In this document: one piece after another, positions 44,791 through 53,245 of the stretch
Layout: every line of letters starts with the position of its first letter
Position numbering within the stretch: position 1 is the stretch's first letter
DNA from: an uncultured Roseburia sp.
Lineage (GTDB): Bacteria; Bacillota; Clostridia; Lachnospirales; Lachnospiraceae
Length of the DNA: 64,000 bases
Reading direction: 5' to 3'
NCBI GenBank assembly: GCA_945787015.1
Contig: CALZGM010000004.1
Location: forward strand, 62,001 to 126,000
Translations under genes and position numbers: made by a program
Notes under the pieces: generated by a model
Database searches by the model: none
What the model saw: only the letters and a program-made list of their open reading frames with translations
Told to the model about the DNA's origin: nothing

Positions 44791-45042
44791 AAAGTTACTA
44801 TAGAGAAAAATTGAATTTCCAGAAACTTTTTTTATGAAAAAAAGAAAAAAATTCCTTGAATATAAAAGAAAAAGTTACTATACAAAAAAATTGATATTCC
44901 AGGAACCTAAAACTCTAAATTTAGGTTCCTAGAAGAAAACTTTTTCTGTATAGTAACTTTTTGAAACAAAATAAGCCCAATATGGTTTACATAACCCTAT
45001 AAAAAGTTCCTAGAAGGAATAAAAATTTCTATGGATACTTTC
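44791..45042. repeat. Nested inverted repeat with four related arms
   Basis: This fills most of the gene-free stretch 44657-45042; the rest holds the blaI promoter and operators. Four units related to AAAGTTACTATA-n-A are arranged in two direct and two inverted copies: arms at about 44791-44832, 44869-44911, 44920-44962 (inverted) and 45001-45042 (inverted). The inner pair is a perfect 16-bp match (AAAAAGTTACTATACA with TGTATAGTAACTTTTT) enclosing an 11-bp stem (AGGAACCTAAA with TTTAGGTTCCT) and an 8-nt loop. The outer pair matches only partly. No coding frame was seen. A MITE or another intergenic repeat is likely. Confidence 0.75.
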
Positions 45043-46839
45043 TTATATCAATGTCTCCATCTCATCTAAAATTTCGCCCATCGCATTTAATGCCGACTGA
45101 ATTGGCGCCGGTGTTTCAAGATTTACTCCTGCAATCTTTAATAATTCAACCGGAGCATCGGAACAGCCGCCGGATAAGAACTTCTTATAACGCTCTACCG
45201 CAGGCGCTCCTTCTCTTAAAATGCTGCGTGCAATCGCTACTGCTGAAGTAAAGCCTGTTGCGTACTGATATACGTAGAAATTGTAATAAAAATGGGGAAT
45301 TCTCGCCCATTCATAAGAGATTTCTTTATCTGATATCATGTCCGAACCATAATATTTCTGATTCAATTCCAGGTACAAGGCATTTAAGTTTTCAGCATTT
45401 AAGCTTTCACCCGCTTCTACCATAGCATTTGTTCTCATTTCAAACTCTGCAAACTGTGTCTGACGGAATACAGTTCCCTTGAAGCTATCTAAATAGTGAT
45501 TTAAGAGATAAGCGCGCTCTTTTTTATCAGTTGTATTTTTTAACAGATATTCCATTAAAAGAATTTCATTACAGGTAGAAGCTACTTCTGCCACGAAAAT
45601 CTTATATTGAGAATAAATATATGGCTGATTCTCATTGGAATAATAAGAATGCATTGCATGTCCCATTTCATGAGCCAGAGTAAACATGTTATCCAAGGTG
45701 CCATTATAATTTAATAAAACATATGGGTGTGCTCCATAGGAACCTGCAGAATAAGCTCCGCTACGTTTTCCCTGATTTTCATATACATCAATCCAGCGAT
45801 TTTCAAATCCTTCTTTTACTTTCGCAACATAGTCTTCCCCTAATGGTGCTAAGGCTTTCAAAACCGTTTCTTTTGCTTCTTCAAACGGAATTTCTTTTGC
45901 CATATCTGGAATCATTGGTGTATAAATATCATACATATGCAGTTCATCTACACCAAGGCATTTTTTACGTAATTTGACATAATGATGCATTTTGTCAAGG
46001 TTCTCATTAATAGTAGAAACAAGATTTTTATAGACATCCGGCGAAACATTATTTTCATCCACAGCTGCTTCTAAAGTAGAGTTATATTTTCTTGCAGTTG
46101 CATGAAAAATCTGCTGTTTTACCTGATTATTATAAATGCTTGCAAGTGTATTTAAAAACTGTTCATAGGTTGCATAATATTTTTCAAAAGCATTCTTTCT
46201 TACAGTTCTGTTGGAGGATTCCAGTAAAGAGATAAATCTTCCGTGTGTTAAACGAACCTTCTCTCCATTTTCGTCTTCTGTTTCCGGGAAAGTAAGGTCT
46301 GCATTATTAAAGATAGAATAGGTATCAGAAGGTCCCTGACTCATTTCTGATGTTAAGGCTACTAATTTTTCCATTTCTGCTGATAAACGATGCGGTTTCA
46401 TACGAAGGATTTCATCAATCTGCTTCCGATATAATTCTAACTCAGGAAGCTCCTTAAAATATTTATCCAGAAGTTCTGAAGAAGCAGCTATAATTTCAGG
46501 ACTGATAAATGCAGTACTTGCAGCATACTTCGCATAAATTGACATTATTTTTGCGGCCATTGACTGATGCTTTGTATTCTTCTGGTCCTGGTCAAAAAGA
46601 CGCTCTGCATAACTGTATGCCAGTTCAATTTTCTGTGCGCAGGCAGCATCCTTTTCCAATACAGTAAGTAAATTTTTTGCTGAGTCTAAACAGGTTCCTT
46701 CCATTCCTGCAATTTCAGCAATCAAAGTTTCAATTTTTTTCAGTTCCTCTTCCCAAGCCTCGTTGGACTCATACATATCTGTTAAGTCCCAAGTGTCTTC
46801 CACTTTGACTTCTTCACGTTTAAGTAATTCTTTTGCCAT
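45043..46839 (-). CDS. pepF: Oligoendopeptidase F
   Basis: M3B-family zinc metallopeptidase that cleaves oligopeptides of about 7-17 residues, cytosolic. The 598-aa product has the zinc motif AHEMGHAMHSYYS near residue 390 and the C-terminal EISYEWARIPHFYYNFYVYQYATG, both family hallmarks. It ends against the nested repeat, whose last arm finishes 1 bp before the stop codon, so the repeat may also act as terminator. Confidence 0.96.
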   Translation of the reverse strand: MAKELLKREEVKVEDTWDLTDMYESNEAWEEELKKIETLIAEIAGMEGTCLDSAKNLLTVLEKDAACAQKIELAYSYAERLFDQDQKNTKHQSMAAKIMSIYAKYAASTAFISPEIIAASSELLDKYFKELPELELYRKQIDEILRMKPHRLSAEMEKLVALTSEMSQGPSDTYSIFNNADLTFPETEDENGEKVRLTHGRFISLLESSNRTVRKNAFEKYYATYEQFLNTLASIYNNQVKQQIFHATARKYNSTLEAAVDENNVSPDVYKNLVSTINENLDKMHHYVKLRKKCLGVDELHMYDIYTPMIPDMAKEIPFEEAKETVLKALAPLGEDYVAKVKEGFENRWIDVYENQGKRSGAYSAGSYGAHPYVLLNYNGTLDNMFTLAHEMGHAMHSYYSNENQPYIYSQYKIFVAEVASTCNEILLMEYLLKNTTDKKERAYLLNHYLDSFKGTVFRQTQFAEFEMRTNAMVEAGESLNAENLNALYLELNQKYYGSDMISDKEISYEWARIPHFYYNFYVYQYATGFTSAVAIARSILREGAPAVERYKKFLSGGCSDAPVELLKIAGVNLETPAPIQSALNAMGEILDEMETLI

Positions 46840-46964
46840 AATATACTCCTTTTATTCAAAAATCTATAAGTCTAATTTAGACGTAAATGAATCTTTTGTA
46901 AATAGAAATTTTATGATAGAATAGGAAAAGTGTTGAAATGTCTTGTAGAAAGAGGAAATGAATT

Positions 46965-48704
46965 ATGGCATTAGATGGATTTGTGATTTCAAACCTTGTG
47001 AATGAATTAAATAAAGTATTATTAAACGGCCGTATCAGTAAAATAGCTCAGCCGGAATCGGATGAATTACTTTTTACTATAAAAGGCAGGGAAGGACAGT
47101 ATCGTTTGGCGCTGTCAGCAAGCGCTTCTCTCCCATTTGTATATTTAACGGAACAAAATAAACAAAGCCCGCTTACTGCACCAAATTTTTGTATGGTCCT
47201 TCGCAAACATATCGCAAACGGGCGTATCATACGTATCTATCAGCCGGACATGGAACGTGTCATTCATTTTGAAATTGAACATCTGAATGAAATGGGTGAT
47301 TTGTGTACAAAAACACTGATTATTGAGTTGATGGGCAAGCATAGCAATATCATTTTTTGCAATTCTGAAGGCATTATCATTGATAGTATTAAACGGGTGT
47401 CTTCCATGATGAGTTCACTTCGCGAAGTGCTGCCAGGGAAAGAATATCACCTTCCTGCGACACAGGAAGATAAAAAGAATCCGCTTACTATCTCAGAAAA
47501 AGAATTTACAGAAATTGTGCTGAAAAAACCTTTATCGATTACCAAAGCGATTTATTCCTCTTTAACAGGGTTTAGTCCGCTTTTAGCATCAGAATTATGC
47601 CATCGAGCTTCTATTGACGGGGATATGTCAACAGATTCTTTAAATGAAGACGGTAAAAAGCATTTATACAACCACTTTATGTGGATAATGGAAGACACAG
47701 TTTCTGCTTCTTTTCATCCAAACATTGTATATAACGGAAAAGAACCTGTTGATTTCTCCTGCTTTGAACTGACACAATTTTTAGATTATAGTGTACAGCG
47801 GTTTGATTCTATCTCAATGGTTTTGGAACAATTCTATGCAAGTAAGAATCAATTTACCCGTATTCGCCAGAAATCTGTAGATTTACGCAAAATTGTGGGT
47901 ACTGCATTAGAACGTAACCGCAAAAAATATCAGTTACAGGAAAAACAGTTAAAAGATACCGAAAAACGCGAAAAATACAAGGTTTATGGTGAATTGATTC
48001 ACACCTATGGTTATGGTTTGGAAGAAGGCGCGGAAAAATTGGAAGCCTTAAATTATTATACCAATGAAATGGTGACAATTCCATTAGACAACCAGCTGAA
48101 TGCAATGGAAAATGCGAAAAAATATTTCGATAAATACAACAAGCTGAAACGTACTTATGAAGCACTTTCCACTCTGATTGAAGAAACGAAAACAGAGATT
48201 GCACATTTAGAAAGTATTGCAGCTTCCATGGATATTGCGCAAACCGAGGATGATTTGGTACAGATTAAAGAAGAACTGATTGAATTTGGTTATATTAAAC
48301 GCAAAAAAACCGATAAAAAAGCGAAAATTAAAAGTAAACCATTTCACTACGTTTCTTCGGATGGCTATGATATTTATGTTGGAAAAAATAACTATCAGAA
48401 TGATGAACTTACTTTTAAATTTGCAACCGGAAATGACTGGTGGTTTCATGCAAAAGGAATGCCCGGCTCTCATGTTATTGTAAAATCAAATAACGAAGAA
48501 CTGCCGGACCGTACTTTCGAAGAAGCAGGAATGCTGGCAGCCTACTACTCAAGCGGTCGGGACAACGATAAAGTTGAAATTGACTATTTACAAAAGAAAA
48601 ACATTAAGAAACCAAATAAAGCTGCACCGGGTTTTGTTGTATACTATACAAACTATTCACTTACCATTTCACCGAATATATCAGGTTTAAAACAGGTAGA
48701 ATAA
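46965..48704 (+). CDS. rqcH: RqcH (NFACT family), ribosome quality-control protein
   Basis: Bacterial Rqc2 homologue that binds obstructed 50S subunits and recruits tRNA-Ala to add C-terminal alanine tails (established in B. subtilis). The 579-aa product starts MALDGFVISNLVNELN (NFACT-N), has a central coiled-coil (KYNKLKRTYEALSTLIEETK) and an NFACT-R domain with FHYVSSDGYDIYVGKNNYQND and DWWFHAKGMPGSHVIVK. Often called fibronectin-binding protein A; the RqcH role is better supported. It is transcribed divergently from pepF and preceded by AGAGGAAATG. Confidence 0.94.
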   Translation: MALDGFVISNLVNELNKVLLNGRISKIAQPESDELLFTIKGREGQYRLALSASASLPFVYLTEQNKQSPLTAPNFCMVLRKHIANGRIIRIYQPDMERVIHFEIEHLNEMGDLCTKTLIIELMGKHSNIIFCNSEGIIIDSIKRVSSMMSSLREVLPGKEYHLPATQEDKKNPLTISEKEFTEIVLKKPLSITKAIYSSLTGFSPLLASELCHRASIDGDMSTDSLNEDGKKHLYNHFMWIMEDTVSASFHPNIVYNGKEPVDFSCFELTQFLDYSVQRFDSISMVLEQFYASKNQFTRIRQKSVDLRKIVGTALERNRKKYQLQEKQLKDTEKREKYKVYGELIHTYGYGLEEGAEKLEALNYYTNEMVTIPLDNQLNAMENAKKYFDKYNKLKRTYEALSTLIEETKTEIAHLESIAASMDIAQTEDDLVQIKEELIEFGYIKRKKTDKKAKIKSKPFHYVSSDGYDIYVGKNNYQNDELTFKFATGNDWWFHAKGMPGSHVIVKSNNEELPDRTFEEAGMLAAYYSSGRDNDKVEIDYLQKKNIKKPNKAAPGFVVYYTNYSLTISPNISGLKQVE

Positions 48705-48710
48705 AGAAAT

Positions 48711-48756
48711 AAGGTCCTTACTGCCATATTATATGTAGCAGTTGGACCTTTCTTTT
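48711..48756. terminator. Terminator between rqcH and the YtvI-like gene
   Basis: AAGGTCC pairs with GGACCTT, and inside it CTGC pairs with GCAG, followed by TCTTTT. It serves rqcH and, with the A run on its left, possibly the convergent gene. Confidence 0.8.
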
Positions 48757-48777
48757 AGTAAGATATGCAGCACATAT

Positions 48778-49911
48778 CTATATTTTCCTAAATTCGTTAA
48801 AATCTTTAGCAATCTCCTTAAAACACCAGATGACTGTATCAAATGCTCCTGCAAGATACAAATGATACAGAATCATTCCAGCCGGAATTGCAATAATCAT
48901 TCCCAATACACCTTTTATTTGATAACCAATAAACATAAAAAACAAGGTAGCAAAAGGATCCATACCTACTGAATCTCCAATCAGCTTTGGCTGAACTAAC
49001 TGATGTGTCACCTGGCATACTGCGTATAAAATCATCATTCCAAGCGCAATCTGATAGTTTCCTGACAATAATTTAATCAATGCCCATGGCCATAAAACAG
49101 CTCCTGTTCCAAAAACAGGAAGCATATCTAAAAAAGCAATTCCAAATGCGATTATCCAAGCATATTTCACTTTAAGAATCGCCAGTCCTATCGTTAACAA
49201 CACATAGGTAACACCCATAATTTTAAACTGAGCTTTAAAATAACCGCCGACTACATGTACCAGTTCATAATAAACACGGGTAAACGTTTCATGAAAGATT
49301 ATTGGGAACTTTTCTTTCACCAGTTTGATAATCTTATCGTGGTCCGTAGTAAAGAAATAGGTGGCAAGCAGTCCAATAATGACTCCGAACAAAATATCCG
49401 GAATTCTTTTTGCAATATCGCTAATAGCTGTTACAGATTCAGCATCTATGGAAGAAAGAATCCCTGTTACAAGATTTCCAAGCATATCTCCCAGTTGTGT
49501 AAAGTCTACATCATTTTTTAAAGGTAATTTATTAATCATTGTTTGCAGTTGTCCTGCAGCCTTCGATAATTCAATACTCGCATTCTTGTATAATTCCGGA
49601 ATATAGTCAACAAATCCACCGATACCGGAAATTAAAGCAGAAACCAATCCATAACAAATTAATACTATGACAGCCACTACACCTGTAATCATAAGTACAG
49701 AACCATATTTTCGTTTGATTTTTATGCGCTTTTCTAAAAAATGGACAACCGGATTAGCAATGAGGGATAGAAGAAATCCTATTACAAACGGCATAAAATA
49801 TACAATTAATTTTGGCAGTACGTACACAATCAGGAAAACACACAAAACTGCAAACAACAGATTACAAAAAATCTTTAAATACTTTGTTGATGTCTTCAAC
49901 GTATCATTCAT
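48778..49911 (-). CDS. AI-2E/PerM-family permease, YtvI-like
   Basis: A 377-aa protein of the AI-2E (PerM) family with about eight membrane segments. The segments VVGGYFKAQFKIMGVTYVLLT, GIAFLDMLPVFGTGAVLWPWA and LVQPKLIGDSVGMDPFATLF, given here in pieces of the product, are the family core. Sporulation protein YtvI belongs to this family and has similar length, but the assignment to YtvI rather than another PerM protein is inference. It ends 4 nt before the GH105 gene starts its own frame on the same strand. Confidence 0.85.
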   Translation of the reverse strand: MNDTLKTSTKYLKIFCNLLFAVLCVFLIVYVLPKLIVYFMPFVIGFLLSLIANPVVHFLEKRIKIKRKYGSVLMITGVVAVIVLICYGLVSALISGIGGFVDYIPELYKNASIELSKAAGQLQTMINKLPLKNDVDFTQLGDMLGNLVTGILSSIDAESVTAISDIAKRIPDILFGVIIGLLATYFFTTDHDKIIKLVKEKFPIIFHETFTRVYYELVHVVGGYFKAQFKIMGVTYVLLTIGLAILKVKYAWIIAFGIAFLDMLPVFGTGAVLWPWALIKLLSGNYQIALGMMILYAVCQVTHQLVQPKLIGDSVGMDPFATLFFMFIGYQIKGVLGMIIAIPAGMILYHLYLAGAFDTVIWCFKEIAKDFNEFRKI

Positions 49912-49915
49912 CTCC

Positions 49916-51052
49916 TTACGCTTCTAACAATCCCGCGCGTCGCATTTCTGTGTAGGCAAGTAAAAATGGACCAACACCCTTTGCATCATCCTTTACTATC
50001 GGTTCAGATATATAATACCCATAAGTGCCATCACGTTTGTCTTTTCCGCCAAGACCTGCCACTAGGCAAATTCCGTCTAAATGTAATTCTCCGTTTTCAT
50101 CCGAAGACAATTTATTTTTACAGATACCGTCAAATGCTTTTTTGCCATATTCCGCATAACTTTCAGGAAGAAATCCAAGACGTACTCCTTTTAAAAGTGC
50201 ATAAGCCATGATAGAACTTCCGCTGGTCTCTAAGTAGTTGCGGTCCATACCGCCTAAATTCACAACCTGATACCACATTCCGCTTTCATCCTGATAACGC
50301 AGCATTGCATCCATAAAATCAACAAAAATCTTTTTTAATTTCTCATATGGCTCTGACACAGAAGAGTCAGCCTTATCAAGCGTATCAAGCATTGCCATTG
50401 CATACCATCCTAAGGCACGAAGCCAATAATTTGAACTTAATCCGGTCACTTTATCACACCAGAACATTTCTCTTGAATAATCAAATGCATGATAATATAG
50501 ACCCGTTCTTTCATCTCTCATATTTTTTACTACAAGAAAGAACTGATTATAGATATCATCATAATTCTTATTATCATTGAATCTGGTTTCATATTCCATA
50601 TAAAAAGGCTGACACATATAAAGACCGTCTAACCATACCTGATTCGGATAAATATTTTTATGCCAGAAACTCCCCTCATTTGTACGCGGCATTAACTGAA
50701 TCTGACTGTAAATTAAATCAATCGCTTTACGGTATTTCTCTTTACCTGTCAAATCATATAATTCAAATAAGGTCTTTCCTGCATTTACATTATCAATATT
50801 TAATTCTTTTACATCATAACCTTCAATGGTTCCGTCTTCTCTTACTTTTGCATCAATAAATGCATCTGCAAACTGAAAATACTTTTCATTTTTTGTGATA
50901 ACATACATTTCCAAAATTGCTTTGATCATACAACCGTCAATATAATTCCAGGTAGATTTTGCACCTTGCAGAATTTTCTCAATGTTCCAGATTGGGCGAT
51001 CCGGAGTACTCTTCTCCATCAATTCTTCAATGTATTTTTCAATACGGTCCAT
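49916..51052 (-). CDS. GH105 unsaturated rhamnogalacturonyl/glucuronyl hydrolase
   Basis: Glycoside hydrolase of family 105 (YteR/YesR type) that removes unsaturated uronic acid from pectin lyase products, cytosolic. The 378-aa product has no signal peptide, the catalytic Asp in YPNQVWLDGLYMCQPF, the second conserved site in SREMFWCDKVTGLSSNYWLRALGW, and the GSSIMAYALLKGVRLGFL segment. ATG 51052 follows GAGGA at 6 nt and was chosen over 51079. A promoter and perfect cre match lie upstream, consistent with sugar repression. Confidence 0.9.
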   Translation of the reverse strand: MDRIEKYIEELMEKSTPDRPIWNIEKILQGAKSTWNYIDGCMIKAILEMYVITKNEKYFQFADAFIDAKVREDGTIEGYDVKELNIDNVNAGKTLFELYDLTGKEKYRKAIDLIYSQIQLMPRTNEGSFWHKNIYPNQVWLDGLYMCQPFYMEYETRFNDNKNYDDIYNQFFLVVKNMRDERTGLYYHAFDYSREMFWCDKVTGLSSNYWLRALGWYAMAMLDTLDKADSSVSEPYEKLKKIFVDFMDAMLRYQDESGMWYQVVNLGGMDRNYLETSGSSIMAYALLKGVRLGFLPESYAEYGKKAFDGICKNKLSSDENGELHLDGICLVAGLGGKDKRDGTYGYYISEPIVKDDAKGVGPFLLAYTEMRRAGLLEA

Positions 51053-51096
51053 ACATATCCTCTTTCTTGTGTAACACACATTTATTTATTATCTTC

Positions 51097-51125
51097 ATTT
51101 TACTCAAAAGGAATGTCTTTGTAAA
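51097..51125 (-). promoter_or_regulatory. Promoter of the GH105 gene
   Basis: On the minus strand TTTACA (51125-51120) and TAAAAT (51102-51097) are spaced by 17 nt. Confidence 0.72.
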
Positions 51126-51134
51126 TATAAAATA

Positions 51135-51148
51135 TGGAAGCGTTTACA
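51135..51148. promoter_or_regulatory. cre site (CcpA operator)
   Basis: TGGAAGCGTTTACA matches the cre consensus TGNAANCGNTNNCA at every fixed position on both strands. It lies just upstream of the GH105 -35 box, consistent with carbon catabolite control of pectin use. A role for the SASP gene on the other side is less likely. Confidence 0.75.
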
Positions 51149-51157
51149 CAATTTACA

Positions 51158-51187
51158 AGATTATTATTGTTTTTTCTTCATATACTA
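51158..51187 (+). promoter_or_regulatory. Possible sigma-G/F promoter of the SASP gene
   Basis: AGATTA and TATACTA are 17 nt apart, resembling the sigma-G consensus (TGAATA, CATACTA). The fit is partial, and SASP genes are known to be read by sigma-G. Confidence 0.4.
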
Positions 51188-51256
51188 TTCTCGAACAAAC
51201 GAAAAGATTTTTTGTTTGCTCAAACACACACTTTTCACAATAAGGAGGAAACCTAT

Positions 51257-51463
51257 ATGTCAAGTCGTTCATCTAACAAAGCAGCCGTACCAGAAGCAAA
51301 AAGTGCATTGGACAGATTCAAGTATGAAGTAGCCGGCGAACTCGGTGTACCTTTAAAAGATGGTTACAACGGAGACTTAACTTCTAAACAGAATGGTTCT
51401 GTTGGCGGTTATATGGTTAAGAAAATGATTGAGGCTCAGGAAAGACAGATGGCAGGTAAATAA
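51257..51463 (+). CDS. Alpha/beta-type small acid-soluble spore protein
   Basis: DNA-binding spore coat-core protein of 68 aa that saturates the forespore chromosome and is degraded by GPR on germination. The signature KYEVAGELGVPL (GPR-site region) and GYNGDLTSKQNGSVGGYMVKKMIE are typical. ATG 51257 was chosen, with AAGGAGG nine bases upstream; an apparent longer frame from 51134 has no support. It proves that the organism can make spores of the standard kind, and it is monocistronic. Confidence 0.96.
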   Translation: MSSRSSNKAAVPEAKSALDRFKYEVAGELGVPLKDGYNGDLTSKQNGSVGGYMVKKMIEAQERQMAGK

Positions 51464-51514
51464 ATTTACCCCGGGACAAAATTTACCCCGGAAGTAAATT
51501 TAACCCGAAAGTAA
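51464..51514. repeat. Three tandem 17-bp repeats after the SASP gene
   Basis: Three imperfect copies of ATTTACCCCGGGACAAA in exactly 17-bp steps begin at the base after the SASP stop codon (51464, 51481, 51498). The third has AACCCG for ACCCCG. Function unknown. Confidence 0.8.
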
Positions 51515-51530
51515 ACTGTCAAACGTAGAA

Positions 51531-51565
51531 GAAACAGGGTGACCAAAATGGTCCCCTGTTTCTTT
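51531..51565 (+). terminator. Terminator of the SASP gene
   Basis: A strong stem, GAAACAGGG-T-GACCA with TGGTC-CCCTGTTTC (14 bp and one bulge, 3-nt loop), followed by TTT. Confidence 0.85.
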
Positions 51566-53189
51566 ATAAATATTCATATAAAGTTTCACTAAGTTTTTTT
51601 ACATCAATTGGTTTAGAAAGATGTGCATTCATTCCGGCATCCAATGCTTTTTGTTTATCTTCTTCAAATGCATTTGCAGTCATTGCAATAATCGGGATAT
51701 CAGCAAGGCTTTTGTTATTGAAGGAACGAATTTCACGGGTTGCCTGATAACCATCCATATAAGGCATCTGAATGTCCATCAAAATAAGACTGAAGTAATG
51801 CTCTCCCTTATTTTTAATTTTTTGGATGGCATCTGCTCCATCCGTTGCTTCTTCCACTAAAAAGCCCATTTCTTCAAGTAAATCAACTGCAATCTCACGG
51901 TTTAAATCATTATCTTCCACTAAAAGAATTCGTTTACCATCAAAAGCACTGTAATCAATATCTGCTCTTTCCTGCTGAGTCATATTCTCTGCAAGTGGTA
52001 ACTTTACTTTAAATATAAATTCCGTGCCTACTCCTATCTGGCTTTTACAGCTTAATGTAGCACCCATTAATTCTGCAAGTCTTTTAGAAATTGCAAGTCC
52101 AAGGCCTGTTCCCTGGATTCCACTTACTGTCTCATTTCTCTCGCGTTCAAAAGCTTCGAAAAGATGTTTCTGATATTCCTCACTCATCCCTATACCGGTA
52201 TCTTTTACACGTATTTCATAACAGGCATAGTTGTTGATAGTCCAACCAGTCTGAATATAATCAACTGTAATTTTACCACCGGGTTTGGTATATTTTAACG
52301 CATTACTGATTAAATTCACTACAATCTGTTTTAATCGTACGGCGTCTCCGAGTACCTCTTTACTTGCAATATCTATGTTTACTTTAAAATCAATGTTCTT
52401 TTCTTCCATAGAAGAACGAAACATAGCATCTGTTGCATAGCATTCATCGACAATATTAATAGGTGCTGATTCCAAATCTACTTTTCCACTGTCAATCTTT
52501 GCCATATCTAAAATATCGTTTAAAATGTGAAGCATATGTCTGCTTGACATTTCTGCTTTATTTAGACAATCCTCTGCTTTTTCAGGGTTATTTAAATTTT
52601 TTCTGGCCATGGTAGTATAACCGATGATTGCATTCATTGGAGTCCGGATATCATGACTCATATTAAATAAAAAAGCTGACTTTGCCTGATTTGCTATTTT
52701 TGCCTGTTCTAGTGCCTCAGTCAGTAGTTTTTGCTGCCGTTCTTCTTTTGCCTGGGATTCTGTAATATCCCGTCTTGATAAAAGAACCTTGTAAATACTG
52801 TCATCTAACATTTCAACAACAATAAAACTGAGCAAATCCCAACGTTCTTCACCGCAAATATTTATCTTAATAGGAAAGCTTATTGTCTTTTTGCTGTTTG
52901 CACTTAGCATTTTCGTTAAATTTTTTAATGGTAAAACGCCCGCCAGTTTACGTCGATCCGCATCATTTACTACTGCCGCCTGCAGGTATGAAACAAATTC
53001 ATTATATGGTCCTCGTTTCATAACTTGTTCGTTTTCCAAATTTGGATGTAAGAATTCATAAGTATCCTCTAAAACATTGATCAATACAAATCTTTCTTTT
53101 AATCCATTCAATCCGTTAAATATATATTTCAAATCTGAAATATTCCTTGTTGCATTTCTTTTTACAAATGCCGCTTTTATCTTTTTCAT
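51564..53189 (-). CDS. Hybrid sensor histidine kinase/response regulator, soluble
   Basis: Cytosolic hybrid kinase of 541 aa without membrane segments. A PAS-like region (about residues 15-145) is followed by a short coiled coil, a HisKA domain with phospho-acceptor His179 (NMSHDIRTPMNAIIGY), an HATPase domain with VVNLISNALKYT and GTGLGLAISKRLAELM, and a C-terminal receiver with phospho-acceptor Asp in LILMDIQMPYMDG. There is no HPt or output domain, so it needs a separate partner. The ATG at 53189 has AGAGGA at good spacing. Confidence 0.92.
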   Translation of the reverse strand: MKKIKAAFVKRNATRNISDLKYIFNGLNGLKERFVLINVLEDTYEFLHPNLENEQVMKRGPYNEFVSYLQAAVVNDADRRKLAGVLPLKNLTKMLSANSKKTISFPIKINICGEERWDLLSFIVVEMLDDSIYKVLLSRRDITESQAKEERQQKLLTEALEQAKIANQAKSAFLFNMSHDIRTPMNAIIGYTTMARKNLNNPEKAEDCLNKAEMSSRHMLHILNDILDMAKIDSGKVDLESAPINIVDECYATDAMFRSSMEEKNIDFKVNIDIASKEVLGDAVRLKQIVVNLISNALKYTKPGGKITVDYIQTGWTINNYACYEIRVKDTGIGMSEEYQKHLFEAFERERNETVSGIQGTGLGLAISKRLAELMGATLSCKSQIGVGTEFIFKVKLPLAENMTQQERADIDYSAFDGKRILLVEDNDLNREIAVDLLEEMGFLVEEATDGADAIQKIKNKGEHYFSLILMDIQMPYMDGYQATREIRSFNNKSLADIPIIAMTANAFEEDKQKALDAGMNAHLSKPIDVKKLSETLYEYL

Positions 53190-53245
53190 GATTTCCTCTT
53201 ATACAAAACTCCGGCAGTATCTGCGTATTATGTCATATTTAAGCA

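Noticed and set aside
46965-48704. Fibronectin-binding adhesin
   Set aside because: The NFACT architecture and lack of a signal peptide fit RqcH, an intracellular ribosome quality-control protein.
51134-51256. Longer SASP frame from 51134
   Set aside because: The extension has no SASP-like sequence and spans the cre site, while AAGGAGG precedes the ATG at 51257.
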